A stretch of DNA of 64,000 bases from Noviluteimonas lactosilytica (GCF_020866925.1 NZ_JAJGAK010000001.1:1718189-1782188); one strand, 5' to 3'. Shown: positions 1 to 8,528, counted from the first letter of the stretch. The notes: generated by a model from the sequence alone, not told the origin. A program made the numbers and translations.

Positions 1-549
1 TTCCGCCAACTCCCGTTCCCATACGTCGAGTTCCTCCGCTCGGCCGCCCGCCTTGAGCAGTGCATTGCGTTGTTTCAGTGCCCTGGCGTAACGACGCCAG
101 ACGACCAGAAATTCCTGTTCCACGTGGAACAGCCCCCAATCGATGAGCCTGCGCCGGTTCTCCGCCCCGCCAGTGACCAGGTCATGGCTGCCGGGTTCGA
201 AGGTGACGACGGTGAGCGCGGCGCAAAGCTCGCCGAGATGGGCCACGTCAGCGCCGTCGAGGCGTCCCTGCCAAGCCTGACCGGTGTGCCTCAGCCCCGC
301 CTTGCGGGTACGGCCGGTGGCCTCTTCCCACTCGATGAAGATCTCCACGGCCTGGGCGCCCTGCCGAATGAGGCCATCCCGTACCCGGCCGCGGAAACTG
401 CGTCCGTAGGCCATGAGATGCATTGCCTCGAGGACGGACGTCTTGCCCGCTCCATTCGCCCCCGTCAGCAGGTTCAGCGATGGGCCCGGGGCCAGCGACA
501 CCCCGTCAAACCGGCGCAACCCCGCGATGTCGAGTCGGGTCAGGCGCAT
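1..549 (-). CDS. recF: DNA replication/repair protein RecF (partial, C-terminal part outside window)
   Basis: The minus-strand frame from the ATG at 549 runs open to the window edge, giving the first 183 residues. It begins MRLTRLDIAGLRRF and has the ABC/SMC-type Walker A motif GANGAGKTS near residues 30-38, as in RecF. RecF binds gapped DNA and helps load RecA through RecO and RecR. The gene follows dnaN with a 73-base gap that holds a hairpin and a parS-like palindrome, so it may be partly uncoupled from dnaN. No clear Shine-Dalgarno sequence precedes the ATG. A second perfect parS-like palindrome lies inside the gene at 116-131, over codons for Leu-Phe-His-Val-Glu-Gln. The Walker B region is not in the window. 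Confidence 0.93.
   Translation of the reverse strand, partial: MRLTRLDIAGLRRFDGVSLAPGPSLNLLTGANGAGKTSVLEAMHLMAYGRSFRGRVRDGLIRQGAQAVEIFIEWEEATGRTRKAGLRHTGQAWQGRLDGADVAHLGELCAALTVVTFEPGSHDLVTGGAENRRRLIDWGLFHVEQEFLVVWRRYARALKQRNALLKAGGRAEELDVWERELAE
116..131. promoter_or_regulatory. parS-like centromere site inside recF
   Basis: The sequence TGTTCCACGTGGAACA is a perfect 16-base palindrome and matches the ParB-binding parS consensus used in pseudomonads and relatives (core GTTCCACGTGGAAC). It lies within recF and encodes LFHVEQ on the coding strand. ParB would load here to organise the origin region. Part of the match is forced by a conserved RecF Phe-His-Val-Glu stretch, so a chance match driven by coding cannot be excluded. 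Confidence 0.65.
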
Positions 550-566
550 CGCGCCGCGCCAAAGCA

Positions 567-592
567 GAACGCCCGGACCAAGCCGGGCGTTC
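567..592 (-). terminator. Hairpin downstream of dnaN
   Basis: A 10-base-pair stem (GAACGCCCGG / CCGGGCGTTC) with a 6-base loop lies between the dnaN stop and the recF start. On the minus strand it is followed only by a weak T-rich stretch. It may attenuate transcription from dnaN into recF rather than stop it fully. Confidence 0.45.
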
Positions 593-598
593 GTGCGG

Positions 599-612
599 GT
601 TCCACGTGGAAC
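599..612. promoter_or_regulatory. parS-like centromere site between dnaN and recF
   Basis: The perfect 14-base palindrome GTTCCACGTGGAAC sits in the dnaN-recF intergenic gap, flanked by G on the left and A on the right. It matches the ParB-box core and lies outside any coding sequence, so no protein constraint explains it. Together with the site 483 bases away in recF it forms a parS pair next to the origin. Confidence 0.8.
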
Positions 613-622
613 AGACGCGTCA

Positions 623-1723
623 TCACAGGCGAAGCGGCATCACCACGTGGCGGCACTTCTCGTTCCCGGCTTCGCGAACAAGCGCCGAGGAGTTGGCATC
701 GCGCAGCTGCAGGACAACATGCTCGTCGCGCAGTGCGGAGAGGGCGTCCAGCAGATAGTTGACGTTGAAGCCGATCGCCAGGCCGTCGACGCGCGTATCG
801 GCCTCGATCTCTTCCTGGGCTTCTTCCTGTTCCGGGTTATGCGCGTTGATCTTCAGCTGGCCGGGCGAGACCTCGATGCGGACGCCGCGGTACTTCTCGT
901 TCGACAGGATCGCCGCGCGCTGCAGGGCAGCCCGCAGCACTTCGCGATCGACCTTGACCTCGCGGTCGGCGCCGATCGGGATCACCGCTTCATAGTCGGG
1001 GAAACGCCCGTCGATCAGCTTGCTGGTGAACGTCACATCGTCGCGCTTCACGCGGATGTGGTTGCGGCCGACTTCGAGCTCGAGTTCGCGATCGCCGCCT
1101 TCGAGCAAACGCTGCAATTCCTGCACGCCCTTGCGCGGCACGATGATCTGGCGCTTGGCCTGGGCACCGCCGTCGAGCGGCGATTCGCACAGCGCCAGGC
1201 GATGTCCGTCGGTGGCCACGCAGCGCAGCGCCTTGTCGCGCAGATCGAACAGCAGACCGTTGAGGTAGTAACGGACGTCCTGCTGCGCCATCGCAAACGC
1301 GGTGCGCTCGATCAGTTCCTTCAGGCCCGCCTCCGGCACACGCACGCGCTCGGTGGCTTCAACCTCGTCGACTGACGGGAAGTCGTTCGCGGGAAGGCTC
1401 GCCAGAGTGAAGCGGCTGCGTCCGGCCTGGACGGTGATCTTGTCGCCCGACTGCGAGACCGTGACCTTGCTGCCATCGGGCAGGGCGCGAACGATCTCGA
1501 AGAGCTTGCGGGCGGGAATCGTCGTCTCGCCGTCCTGCGCGTCATCGACGGCATGGCGCGCGACCATCTCGACTTCCAGGTCCGTGCCCGTCAGCGAGAG
1601 CTGCCCACCACGCACCTGTACCAGCAGGTTGGCGAGGACCGGGAGGGTCTGTCGGCGTTCGACCACGTTGACGACTTGCGCCAACGGCTTCAGGAAGACT
1701 TCGCGTTGCAGGCTGAAACGCAT
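623..1723 (-). CDS. dnaN: DNA polymerase III subunit beta (sliding clamp)
   Basis: A 366-residue protein, the usual length for the bacterial beta clamp, starting MRFSLQREVFLKPLAQVVNV and ending in the typical VVMPLRL C-terminus. The dimeric ring encircles DNA and tethers polymerase III and many repair enzymes. It lies between dnaA (225 bases upstream) and recF in the conserved origin order. The ATG at 1723 is the start typical of the family. The intergenic region upstream carries DnaA boxes, so dnaN transcription probably begins within or through the origin. Confidence 0.97.
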   Translation of the reverse strand: MRFSLQREVFLKPLAQVVNVVERRQTLPVLANLLVQVRGGQLSLTGTDLEVEMVARHAVDDAQDGETTIPARKLFEIVRALPDGSKVTVSQSGDKITVQAGRSRFTLASLPANDFPSVDEVEATERVRVPEAGLKELIERTAFAMAQQDVRYYLNGLLFDLRDKALRCVATDGHRLALCESPLDGGAQAKRQIIVPRKGVQELQRLLEGGDRELELEVGRNHIRVKRDDVTFTSKLIDGRFPDYEAVIPIGADREVKVDREVLRAALQRAAILSNEKYRGVRIEVSPGQLKINAHNPEQEEAQEEIEADTRVDGLAIGFNVNYLLDALSALRDEHVVLQLRDANSSALVREAGNEKCRHVVMPLRL

Positions 1724-1789
1724 GCTGTCTGGTTCCCCGGATCCAAGCTCTGGAAGGATGGATAAATCAAAAGAGTGGTGGTGCTGGTG

Positions 1790-1850
1790 TAGCGAAAATC
1801 TGGGTGTTTCGGGTTTAACTGTTTGATCTTGAAACGTTTATTGTCGTGAG
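1790..1850. other. AT-rich stretch of putative oriC (candidate unwinding element)
   Basis: This stretch between dnaN and dnaA is clearly richer in A and T than the rest of the window (for example GGGTTTAACTGTTTGATC and GAAACGTTTATTG). It lies beside two perfect DnaA boxes at 1890-1898 and 1927-1935, the arrangement expected of a duplex-unwinding element. The assignment rests on base composition and position only. Confidence 0.5.
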
Positions 1851-1886
1851 CAAAGCGTGTACAAACCGCCCTGCTGCACCGGGAAA

Positions 1887-1938
1887 AGTTGTGGATAACA
1901 AATCGGCCCCCTGGTCGGCGGACGGCTTATCCACAACT
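1887..1938. other. oriC DnaA-box pair (inverted repeat)
   Basis: Two perfect DnaA boxes face each other: TGTGGATAA at 1890-1898 and TTATCCACA at 1927-1935. They are embedded in a perfect 12-base inverted repeat (AGTTGTGGATAA at 1887-1898, TTATCCACAACT at 1927-1938) with a 28-base spacer. A weaker box, 7 of 9 bases, lies at 1757-1765 on the minus strand. The position between dnaA and dnaN fits a chromosomal replication origin and could also serve autoregulation of dnaA/dnaN. Confidence 0.75.
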
Positions 1939-1948
1939 TGCCCCGCAC

Positions 1949-3277
1949 TCATTCACTGAGTTTGCGGATGAGCTTGTCCCAGTCCTCCCGCAACTTGCCG
2001 TCGGTCTCCATCAGCCCCTTGATCTGGCGGCAGGCGTGCAGGACGGTCGTGTGGTCCCGACCGGCGAACGCGTCGCCGATCTCGGGCAGGCTGTGTTCGG
2101 TCAGCTCCTTCGCCAATGCCATTGCAACCTGGCGTGGCCGGGCCAGCGAACGCGTCCGCCGTTTGGACAGCAAATCCTTGACCTGCAAGCCGTAGTAGTC
2201 TGCCACGGTCTTCTGGATGTTGGGGATGCCGATCGCCTGCTGCTGCGCGCGCAACAGGTCGCGCAGCGTCTCCTGTGCGAACTCCGGCGTGATCGCGCGG
2301 CCGGTGAAGTTCGCGCGCGCCGACAGCGTGTTGAGCGCGCCTTCGAGATCGCGCACGTTCGAGCGCATCTTCTTCGCGATCAGGAACGCCACGTCCTCCG
2401 GCAGGCTCGCACCGCGTTCGCGCGCCTTCGACAGCACGATCTGCGCGCGGGTCTCGAAATCCGGCGGTTCGATGGCCACCGACAGGCCCCACGCGAGCCG
2501 CGACTTCAGCCGCGGCTCGAGACCCTCGACTTCGCGCGGATAGCGATCGCACGTCAGGATGATCTGCTGCTTGCCGTCGAACAGCGCATTGAAAGTGTGG
2601 AAGAACTCTTCCTGCGTGCGGTCCTTGCCGGCGAAAAACTGGATGTCGTCGATCAGCAGCGCGTCCACCTGCTGGAACTGGCGCTTGAACGCGTCCATCG
2701 TCTTGTCCTGCAGCGCCTTCATCATCGCGCTGAAGAACTGTTCGCTGCGCAGGTACATCACGCGCACGCCCGGGTTGTTCTCGCGCATCGCATTGCCGGC
2801 GGCGAACATCAGGTGCGTCTTGCCCAGTCCCGTGCCGCCGTACAGCAGCAGCGGGTTATGCGCGCGATCGCCCGGCTTCTGCGCGGCCTGCCATGCGGCG
2901 GCGCGTCCGAGCTGGTTGCTGCGGCCTTCGACGAAGTTGTCGAAGGTGTAGTGCGTATCGAGGTTGCCCTGGAAAGGTTCGACCGGAATCGGACGCGACG
3001 GCGCAAACGACGTGGCGCCCGCGACCGGCGCCGCCGGTTCGCGGCGCAGCGCACCGATCTCCAGGCTCACGTCCATGCTGCCCGCGTAATGCGCGACGAG
3101 CTCGCGGATGCGCTCCAGGTAGCGGGATCGCACCTCGTCCATCACGAAGGCGTTGGGCGCGTAGAGCACCAGCGCATCGTCGCGCAGCCTCGCCTGCAGC
3201 GGCTTGAGCCAGGTGTGCACATCCTCGGCCGGATATTCGGCTTCGAGGCGCTCGAGACAGCGGGGCCAGGCTTCCAT
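1949..3277 (-). CDS. dnaA: Chromosomal replication initiator protein DnaA
   Basis: A 442-residue AAA+ initiator that binds DnaA boxes and melts the origin. Residues 1-70 form the DnaB-interacting N-terminal domain. The AAA+ core has Walker A GGTGLGKT (147-154) and Walker B LLIDD (207-211). The C-terminal helix-turn-helix carries the DnaA signature [10 protein letters not shown] (406-415). An in-frame ATG 111 bases upstream exists, but the start [14 protein letters not shown] is the one expected for Xanthomonas-type DnaA and is preceded by AAGAAAG. The gene is followed by the origin region and dnaN, and one DnaA box lies upstream at 3338-3346, consistent with autoregulation. Confidence 0.97.
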   Translation of the reverse strand: MEAWPRCLERLEAEYPAEDVHTWLKPLQARLRDDALVLYAPNAFVMDEVRSRYLERIRELVAHYAGSMDVSLEIGALRREPAAPVAGATSFAPSRPIPVEPFQGNLDTHYTFDNFVEGRSNQLGRAAAWQAAQKPGDRAHNPLLLYGGTGLGKTHLMFAAGNAMRENNPGVRVMYLRSEQFFSAMMKALQDKTMDAFKRQFQQVDALLIDDIQFFAGKDRTQEEFFHTFNALFDGKQQIILTCDRYPREVEGLEPRLKSRLAWGLSVAIEPPDFETRAQIVLSKARERGASLPEDVAFLIAKKMRSNVRDLEGALNTLSARANFTGRAITPEFAQETLRDLLRAQQQAIGIPNIQKTVADYYGLQVKDLLSKRRTRSLARPRQVAMALAKELTEHSLPEIGDAFAGRDHTTVLHACRQIKGLMETDGKLREDWDKLIRKLSE

Positions 3278-3337
3278 CGGGGCTTTCTTGGGTCCGTCGA
3301 CATGCCAGCACGCGAACGGGGCGAGCCCGCACGATGC

Positions 3338-3346
3338 TGTGGATAA
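3338..3346 (-). promoter_or_regulatory. DnaA box upstream of dnaA
   Basis: A perfect DnaA box (TGTGGATAA on the plus strand) lies 61 bases upstream of the dnaA start, in the 220-base gap between dnaA and the divergent rpmH. Its position fits autorepression of dnaA. Confidence 0.65.
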
Positions 3347-3425
3347 GTGGGAGAGGGGCAGACTATCACCCGTACCCGGAAGCGCCAACGGAATCCGCGT
3401 CGTCGTTCCCTTATCGTCCCTTGGG

Positions 3426-3455
3426 TTGACCGAGTGCTCCGTGGCCCGCTAGACT
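3426..3455 (+). promoter_or_regulatory. Putative sigma-70 promoter of rpmH-rnpA
   Basis: TTGACC at 3426-3431 and TAGACT at 3450-3455 are separated by 18 bases and lie 43 bases before the rpmH start. This resembles a vegetative promoter and would give a leader of roughly 36 bases. It was assigned by motif only. Confidence 0.55.
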
Positions 3456-3497
3456 TTCCAGTCTTTTCCGCCTCAAACACGCACCCGAGCCGCACTC

Positions 3498-3638
3498 ATG
3501 GCCACCAAGCGCACTTACCAGCCCAGCAACTTGAAGCGCAAGCGCGACCACGGCTTCCGTGCCCGCATGGCGACCGCCGACGGCCGCAAGGTCCTCGCCC
3601 GTCGTCGTGCCAAGGGCCGTCGTCGCCTGACGGTCTGA
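3498..3638 (+). CDS. rpmH: 50S ribosomal protein L34
   Basis: A 46-residue, very basic protein starting [20 protein letters not shown] and ending GRRRLTV, which is diagnostic for L34. It is a component of the large ribosomal subunit. The gene is divergent from dnaA and 47 bases upstream of rnpA, with a candidate promoter at 3426-3455. The short length is normal for the family. Confidence 0.97.
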   Translation: MATKRTYQPSNLKRKRDHGFRARMATADGRKVLARRRAKGRRRLTV

Positions 3639-3685
3639 CCCGTTCGGCCTTCGCGGCCGAGCAGATCGCCTTCGCTTCGCATCCA

Positions 3686-4093
3686 ATGGACGCCGGCCTG
3701 CCGCGCAGTGCCCGCGTCCGACAGCGGGCGGAATTCGACCGGGTGTTCGCCGACGGTCGACGCAACGCAGATCCCCTCCTGAGCCTGCACTGGCTGCGCA
3801 GCGACGTGCCTGCGCGGCTCGGCCTTGCCGTGTCGCGCAAGGTCGATCCGCGCGCCGTGGGTCGCAATCGCATCAAGCGCGTCCTCCGCGCCGAATTCCG
3901 CGCAATCCGCAACCAGCTGGCAGGCGGCGACTTCGTGTTCGTCGCCCGCGCCGCCGCGCGCGGCTGCGACGCGAATGCGCTGCGCGCCGCACTGGCATCG
4001 TTGTTGCGACGCGCCGGCGCGTTGCCCCCCGCCGGACCCGGCGGCACAATGCCCGGCGCTTGCCACCCGGGCGATCCGCCCCCATCCCCTTGA
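3686..4093 (+). CDS. rnpA: Ribonuclease P protein component
   Basis: A 135-residue basic protein with the RnpA signature [14 protein letters not shown] near residues 61-74. It assists the catalytic RNA of RNase P in maturing the 5' ends of tRNAs. The start is the ATG giving [17 protein letters not shown], which places the conserved RAEFDRVF motif at the usual distance. The last 25 residues are a Gly/Pro-rich tail ([10 protein letters not shown] onward) without clear family similarity. The next gene is yidC after 52 bases. A yidD gene, often found between the two in other bacteria, is not present. Confidence 0.94.
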   Translation: MDAGLPRSARVRQRAEFDRVFADGRRNADPLLSLHWLRSDVPARLGLAVSRKVDPRAVGRNRIKRVLRAEFRAIRNQLAGGDFVFVARAAARGCDANALRAALASLLRRAGALPPAGPGGTMPGACHPGDPPPSP

Positions 4094-4145
4094 ACTTTCG
4101 CGCGCCGCATTCGGCCGCGCGCGTCCTGCCGCCCGAGCCCTTCGA

Positions 4146-5858
4146 ATGAACCAGACCCGCGTCTTCCTCCTGTTCGCCTGGATCGCCGTGGCGACGCTGC
4201 TCTGGATGGAGTGGAACAAGGAACAGACCGCCGCGCACCAACCCGCGCCGGTCGCGACGCAGGCCACGACGACGACGGGAGGCGCAGCCCCGGGCGCCGT
4301 GCCGAACGCACCGACCGCAACGGTCGCCGGCGTTCCCGCCGCACCCGCGCAGCCCGGCGCAGCGGCGACCGCCGCGACGAACGCCAATGCGAACAACGCC
4401 GTCACCGTCACCACCGACACGCTGCGCGTGACGCTCGACGGCGGCAACGTACGCAACGCCGAACTCCTCCGTTTCCCGCTCGACGCGAAGTCCGGCGAAG
4501 CCGGCAACGTCAAACTCTTCGATGCCGATCCCGCGCACTTCTACGAAGCGCAGAGCGGTTGGGTCAGCAACACCGGTGCGGCGCCCGACCATCTCTCGAA
4601 CTTCGTGCCCGAAGGCGCCGAGCGCAACGTGACGCTCGCCAGCGGCGCCGACGCGGTGCGCGTGCCCTTCATCTGGACGGGCGCGAATGGCGTCACCATC
4701 CGTCGCACGTACACGTTCCCGCGCGGCGGCTACGCGATCGAAGTGCGCGACGAAGTCGTCAACAACGGCGCCGCGAACTGGCAGGGCTACGTTTACCGCC
4801 AGCTCGTGCGCAACCCGCCGCCGCAGAAGACCGGCTACACGAACCCCGAAGCGTTCGCCTTCCACGGCGCCACCTGGTACACGCCGGACGAGAAGTACGA
4901 TCGCCGCAAGTACGAAGACTTCGTCGACGACGGCACGCTCGACAAGGAATCGACCGGCGGCTGGATCGCGCTGCTGCAGCACTACTTCTTCAGCGCGTGG
5001 ATCCCGGGCGACAAGGACAAGTCGAAGTTCACGCTGACGACGACGCAGCAGAACGGCGTCACCCACTACGTCGTGCGCGCGCTCGGTCCTGGCGTCAATG
5101 TCGCGCCCGGCCAGAAGGCGGAAACGCACGCGCGCCTGTGGGTCGGACCGAAGCTCGTGAGCGCGATCGAAGCGCAGAACGTGCCGGGCCTGACGCGCGC
5201 CGTCGACTTCTCGCGCTTCTCGATCATGGCCACGCTCGCCGGCTGGTTGTTCTTCGTGCTGTCGGCGATCCACTCGGTCGTCGGCAACTGGGGCTGGTCG
5301 ATCATCGGCCTGGTGATCCTGGTGCGCGCGCTGCTGTATCCGATCGCCGCGAAGCAGTTCCAGTCGATGGCGAAGATGCGCAAGCTCCAACCGCGCATGC
5401 AGCAGCTGAAGGAACGCTACGGCGACGATCGCCAGAAGCTGCAGCTCGCGACGATGGAGTTGTACAAGAAGGAGAAGGTGAATCCGGCGACGGGCTGCCT
5501 GCCGCTCTTCATCCAGATGCCGATTTTCCTCGCGCTTTACTGGATGCTTTCGGAGTCGGTCGAACTTCGCCACGCACCGTGGGCCTTCTGGATCGACAAC
5601 CTCTCCGCGCGCGATCCGTACTTCATCCTGCCGATTCTCAACGTCGCGATCATGTGGGCCACGCAGCGCCTTTCGCCGATGACCGGCATGGATCCGACGC
5701 AGCAGAAGATGATGCAGCTGATGCCAGTCGTCATCGGTGTCACGATGATCTTCTTCCCCGCGGGCCTGGTGCTGTACTGGGTGACCAACGGTGCGCTGGG
5801 TCTGCTTCAGCAATGGTGGATGTTGAAGCGCGAGAACGCGCTGCCGGCGAAGGCGTAA
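4146..5858 (+). CDS. yidC: Membrane protein insertase YidC
   Basis: A 570-residue YidC of the Gram-negative type. It has an N-terminal transmembrane anchor (MNQTRVFLLFAWIAVATLLW), an Ala/Thr-rich linker, a large periplasmic beta domain (about residues 95-350) and a C-terminal insertase core with five membrane segments. The conserved stretches KMRKLQPRMQQLKERYGDDR and PLFIQMPIFLALYWML are present. It inserts membrane proteins alone or with SecYEG. It lies directly downstream of rnpA, and a hairpin at 5897-5916 follows. Confidence 0.97.
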   Translation: MNQTRVFLLFAWIAVATLLWMEWNKEQTAAHQPAPVATQATTTTGGAAPGAVPNAPTATVAGVPAAPAQPGAAATAATNANANNAVTVTTDTLRVTLDGGNVRNAELLRFPLDAKSGEAGNVKLFDADPAHFYEAQSGWVSNTGAAPDHLSNFVPEGAERNVTLASGADAVRVPFIWTGANGVTIRRTYTFPRGGYAIEVRDEVVNNGAANWQGYVYRQLVRNPPPQKTGYTNPEAFAFHGATWYTPDEKYDRRKYEDFVDDGTLDKESTGGWIALLQHYFFSAWIPGDKDKSKFTLTTTQQNGVTHYVVRALGPGVNVAPGQKAETHARLWVGPKLVSAIEAQNVPGLTRAVDFSRFSIMATLAGWLFFVLSAIHSVVGNWGWSIIGLVILVRALLYPIAAKQFQSMAKMRKLQPRMQQLKERYGDDRQKLQLATMELYKKEKVNPATGCLPLFIQMPIFLALYWMLSESVELRHAPWAFWIDNLSARDPYFILPILNVAIMWATQRLSPMTGMDPTQQKMMQLMPVVIGVTMIFFPAGLVLYWVTNGALGLLQQWWMLKRENALPAKA

Positions 5859-5896
5859 GCAATCGCCGCATCATCGAACAAACAGCGTTGACCAGG

Positions 5897-5916
5897 AGCG
5901 AGCCGAATGGCTCGCT
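5897..5916 (+). terminator. Terminator-like hairpin after yidC
   Basis: The perfect inverted repeat AGCGAGCC / GGCTCGCT with a GAAT loop is followed by TCTGCTTTG. The stem is strong and the T-tract moderate. It separates yidC from mnmE. Confidence 0.55.
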
Positions 5917-5937
5917 TCTGCTTTGCGAGCCCTGACG

Positions 5938-5943
5938 TAAGAT
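5938..5943 (+). promoter_or_regulatory. Possible -10 element of mnmE
   Basis: TAAGAT at 5938-5943 resembles a -10 hexamer. It would place the transcript start near 5950, leaving a short leader with GGAG six bases before the GTG at 5966. No convincing -35 element was seen. It overlaps the in-frame ATG at 5942, which argues against that ATG as the start. Confidence 0.35.
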
Positions 5944-5965
5944 GCGGCATCGCCTGGAGTCCAAC

Positions 5966-7366
5966 GTGACCGACCACGACGCCGACACCATCGTCGCCAT
6001 CGCCACCGCGCCCGGTGCCGGTGGCGTCGGAGCGGTGCGGTTGTCCGGTCCACGCAGCCGCGCGATCGCGGAAGCGATCTGCGCGTGCGAACTCGTTCCC
6101 CGCCATGCGCATTACGTGCGCATGCGCGCAAATGGCGAAACGCTCGACGACGGCATCGCGTTGTACTTCAAAGCGCCGGCAAGCTTCACCGGCGAACACG
6201 TCGTCGAACTCCAGGCGCACGGCAGCCCGGTCGTGCTGCAGAGCATCGTCGCTGCATGCCGCGCGCTCGGCGCACGCGATGCGCGTCCCGGCGAGTTCAG
6301 CGAACGCGCCTTCCTCAACGGCAAGCTCGATCTCGCGCAGGCCGAAGCCGTCGCCGACCTGATCGCGGCGGCCGACACACGCGCCGCACGCGCCGCGCGT
6401 CGTGCGCTCGATGGCGTGTTCTCCGATCGCGTCGATGCGGTGGCCACCGAACTGCTGCACCTGCGCATCCACGTCGAAGCGGCGATCGACTTCGCCGACG
6501 AGTCGATCGACACGCTCGGCGGCGAACAAGTGCGCGAAGGCCTCGCGCGCGCATCGCAACAGATCGCGCAACTGCTCGCCGACGCCGAGCGCGGACGCAA
6601 GCTGCGCGATGGCCTGCATGCCGTGATCGTCGGCCCGCCGAACGCAGGCAAGAGTTCGCTGCTCAACGCACTCGCTGGCAGCGATCGCGCGATCGTCACC
6701 GACATCGCCGGCACCACGCGCGACCTGCTGCACGAAACCGTGCGCCTGGATGGTGCGGAGCTCACGCTCGTCGACACCGCGGGCCTGCGCGAAGGCGGCG
6801 ATGCGATCGAACGCGAAGGCATGCGCCGTGCGCGCGAGGAACTGCGTCGCGCGGACCTGGCGATCGTCGTGCTCGACGCGCGCGATCCCGCCGCGGGCAA
6901 GGCCGCCGTTGCCGATGCGATCGCCGACGTGCCGCGTCGCCTGTGGATTCACAACAAGGCCGACCTGCTGCACGCACCGGCAAGCGGCAACGCCGCGCGA
7001 GCAGCGGCAGCTCACCTCGGCGACGCCGATCGCGTCGAAGACGCACCCCTCGCCGACACCGTCCTCGTCTCCGCCCGCACCGGCGATGGCCTCGACACGC
7101 TCCATGCCCGCCTTCGCAGCCTCTCCGGCGCCGAAGCCGCGGACGCCAGCGAAGGCACCTTCACCGCCCGCGCCCGCCACGTCGATGCGCTCGCGCGGGC
7201 CGGGATCCACGTGGAAGAGGCCAGCGCACAACTGGGCCACGAAGCCCTGGAACTGGCCGCCGAGTCGTTGCGCGCCGGCCACGACGCACTCGGCGAAATC
7301 ACCGGCCGGGTCGCCCCGGACGCCCTGCTGGGTCACATCTTCGGCAGCTTCTGCATCGGCAAATAA
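5966..7366 (+). CDS. mnmE: tRNA uridine-5-carboxymethylaminomethyl(34) synthesis GTPase MnmE
   Basis: A 466-residue MnmE (TrmE) that, with MnmG, modifies U34 in the anticodon of certain tRNAs. The N-terminal folate-binding domain (about residues 1-117) is followed by a helical domain with an inserted G domain: G1 GPPNAGKS (223-230), G3 DTAG (270-273) and G4 NKAD. The C-terminus ends in the catalytic FCIGK motif. GTG at 5966 is chosen because GGAG lies six bases upstream and [17 protein letters not shown] aligns with family N-termini. An in-frame ATG at 5942 would add eight residues. Confidence 0.95.
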   Translation: MTDHDADTIVAIATAPGAGGVGAVRLSGPRSRAIAEAICACELVPRHAHYVRMRANGETLDDGIALYFKAPASFTGEHVVELQAHGSPVVLQSIVAACRALGARDARPGEFSERAFLNGKLDLAQAEAVADLIAAADTRAARAARRALDGVFSDRVDAVATELLHLRIHVEAAIDFADESIDTLGGEQVREGLARASQQIAQLLADAERGRKLRDGLHAVIVGPPNAGKSSLLNALAGSDRAIVTDIAGTTRDLLHETVRLDGAELTLVDTAGLREGGDAIEREGMRRAREELRRADLAIVVLDARDPAAGKAAVADAIADVPRRLWIHNKADLLHAPASGNAARAAAAHLGDADRVEDAPLADTVLVSARTGDGLDTLHARLRSLSGAEAADASEGTFTARARHVDALARAGIHVEEASAQLGHEALELAAESLRAGHDALGEITGRVAPDALLGHIFGSFCIGK

Positions 7367-7408
7367 GAGGAGTTGGCCTGCCGGAGGCGTGAAATCCGTG
7401 GCGGGTCC

Positions 7409-7414
7409 TTGACA
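7409..7414 (+). promoter_or_regulatory. TTGACA -35-like element before the TonB-domain lipoprotein gene
   Basis: A consensus TTGACA lies 72 bases before the start of the next gene, inside the loop of a hairpin (GCGGGTC / GACCCGC, 7401-7424). No good -10 was found at 17 bases, so the promoter is uncertain. Confidence 0.25.
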
Positions 7415-7485
7415 AACGACCCGCGCTGTCGCGTCCTACGCGGTACGTGCCCGCAATGGCGCACAGACAGGGGAGTGGTTCCGTT

Positions 7486-8493
7486 ATGTACGCAAGATCC
7501 AAGTCGCAGCCGCGCGTGACGCGGATGCATCTTTTCGTGCTCGTCGCGATGGGCGTCGCCCTCGCCGCGTGCAGCAAGTCCGAAGGCCCGGAGACCGCCG
7601 GTACCGCCGCCACCGCGACCGCCGCCGCGGCCAAGCCGGTCGAAGCCGTGTCCGCCACCGTCGCCGCGATGAGCGCCGACCAGTTGCGTGAATCGGCCAG
7701 TTCGGCGCTGCGGGAACAGCGCCTGTACGCGCCGGCCGGCAACAACGCGATGGAGTACTACCTCGCACTGCGCGACAAGGCGCCGAGCGATCCGGCGGTC
7801 GCCAGCGCGCTGACCGACCTGATGCCCTACGCGCTCATCGCGACCGAGCAGAGCATCCAGCGCGAAGACTTCACCGAAGCGCAGCGCCTCTACGCGCTGA
7901 TGGAAAAGACCGACAAGACCGCGCCCGCGCTGCCCCGCCTGAAGCAGACCATCGCCCAGCAGCAGCAGGCCGTCGCCGCCCGCGCCGAGCAGGAAAAGGT
8001 GCAGGGCGAGGAAGACGCCAAGCGCAAGGCCGAGCTCGAGAAGACGCGTGCCGCGCAGCAGCTCGCCTCGCAGCAGGCCGCCGCCAAGCAGCTCGCCGAC
8101 CAGCAGGCCGCGCAGCAGGAAGCCGACCGCAAGGCCGCCGCCGACAAGGAAGCCGCCGCCCAGCGTGAAGCCGCGCAGCGCGCCGCCGCCGCCTCGGCGC
8201 CCGCCGAATCGGCCCCGGCGCGGCCCGCACCGTCCGCTGGTGGCCTGCGTGCCGTGTCGACGCCCGCGCCGCGCTATCCGGCTGAAGCCGCGCGCCGCCA
8301 GCTGAGCGGCGAAGTGCGCCTGGAGATCACCGTCGGCACCGACGGTTCGGTCACCGCCGCGCGCGTCGTCGACGCCAACCCGCCGCGCGTCTTCGATCGC
8401 GAAGCGCTCACCGCGGTGAAGCGCTGGAAGTTCGCACCGCTCGACGCGCCGGTCACCACGACGCGCACGATCAGCTTCCGCCCCGGCACCTGA
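7486..8493 (+). CDS. TonB C-terminal domain lipoprotein
   Basis: A 335-residue envelope protein. A hydrophobic signal (residues 14-28) ends in the lipobox Leu-Ala-Ala-Cys with Cys29. A helical region (about 60-150) is followed by an Ala/Gln/Lys/Glu-rich coiled coil (about 150-230) and a TonB-type C-terminal domain (about 255-335: PAPRYPAEAARRQLSGEV and WKFAPL). TonB domains contact outer-membrane receptors and transmit energy, but the usual N-terminal membrane anchor is replaced here by a lipid anchor, so the energy-transducing role is uncertain. GGGGAG upstream supports the ATG at 7486. A strong bidirectional terminator follows. Confidence 0.85.
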   Translation: MYARSKSQPRVTRMHLFVLVAMGVALAACSKSEGPETAGTAATATAAAAKPVEAVSATVAAMSADQLRESASSALREQRLYAPAGNNAMEYYLALRDKAPSDPAVASALTDLMPYALIATEQSIQREDFTEAQRLYALMEKTDKTAPALPRLKQTIAQQQQAVAARAEQEKVQGEEDAKRKAELEKTRAAQQLASQQAAAKQLADQQAAQQEADRKAAADKEAAAQREAAQRAAAASAPAESAPARPAPSAGGLRAVSTPAPRYPAEAARRQLSGEVRLEITVGTDGSVTAARVVDANPPRVFDREALTAVKRWKFAPLDAPVTTTRTISFRPGT

Positions 8494-8528
8494 TCCACCG
8501 CGACACGCAGTCCATCGCGAAGCAAAAG

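Noticed and set aside
643-650. CCACGTGG at the 3' end of dnaN as a parS half-core
   Set aside because: Only the 8-base centre matches; the flanks do not.
7204-7217. GATCCACGTGGAAG inside mnmE as a third parS
   Set aside because: Two bases break the palindrome at its edges and it lies in conserved coding sequence; too weak to claim.
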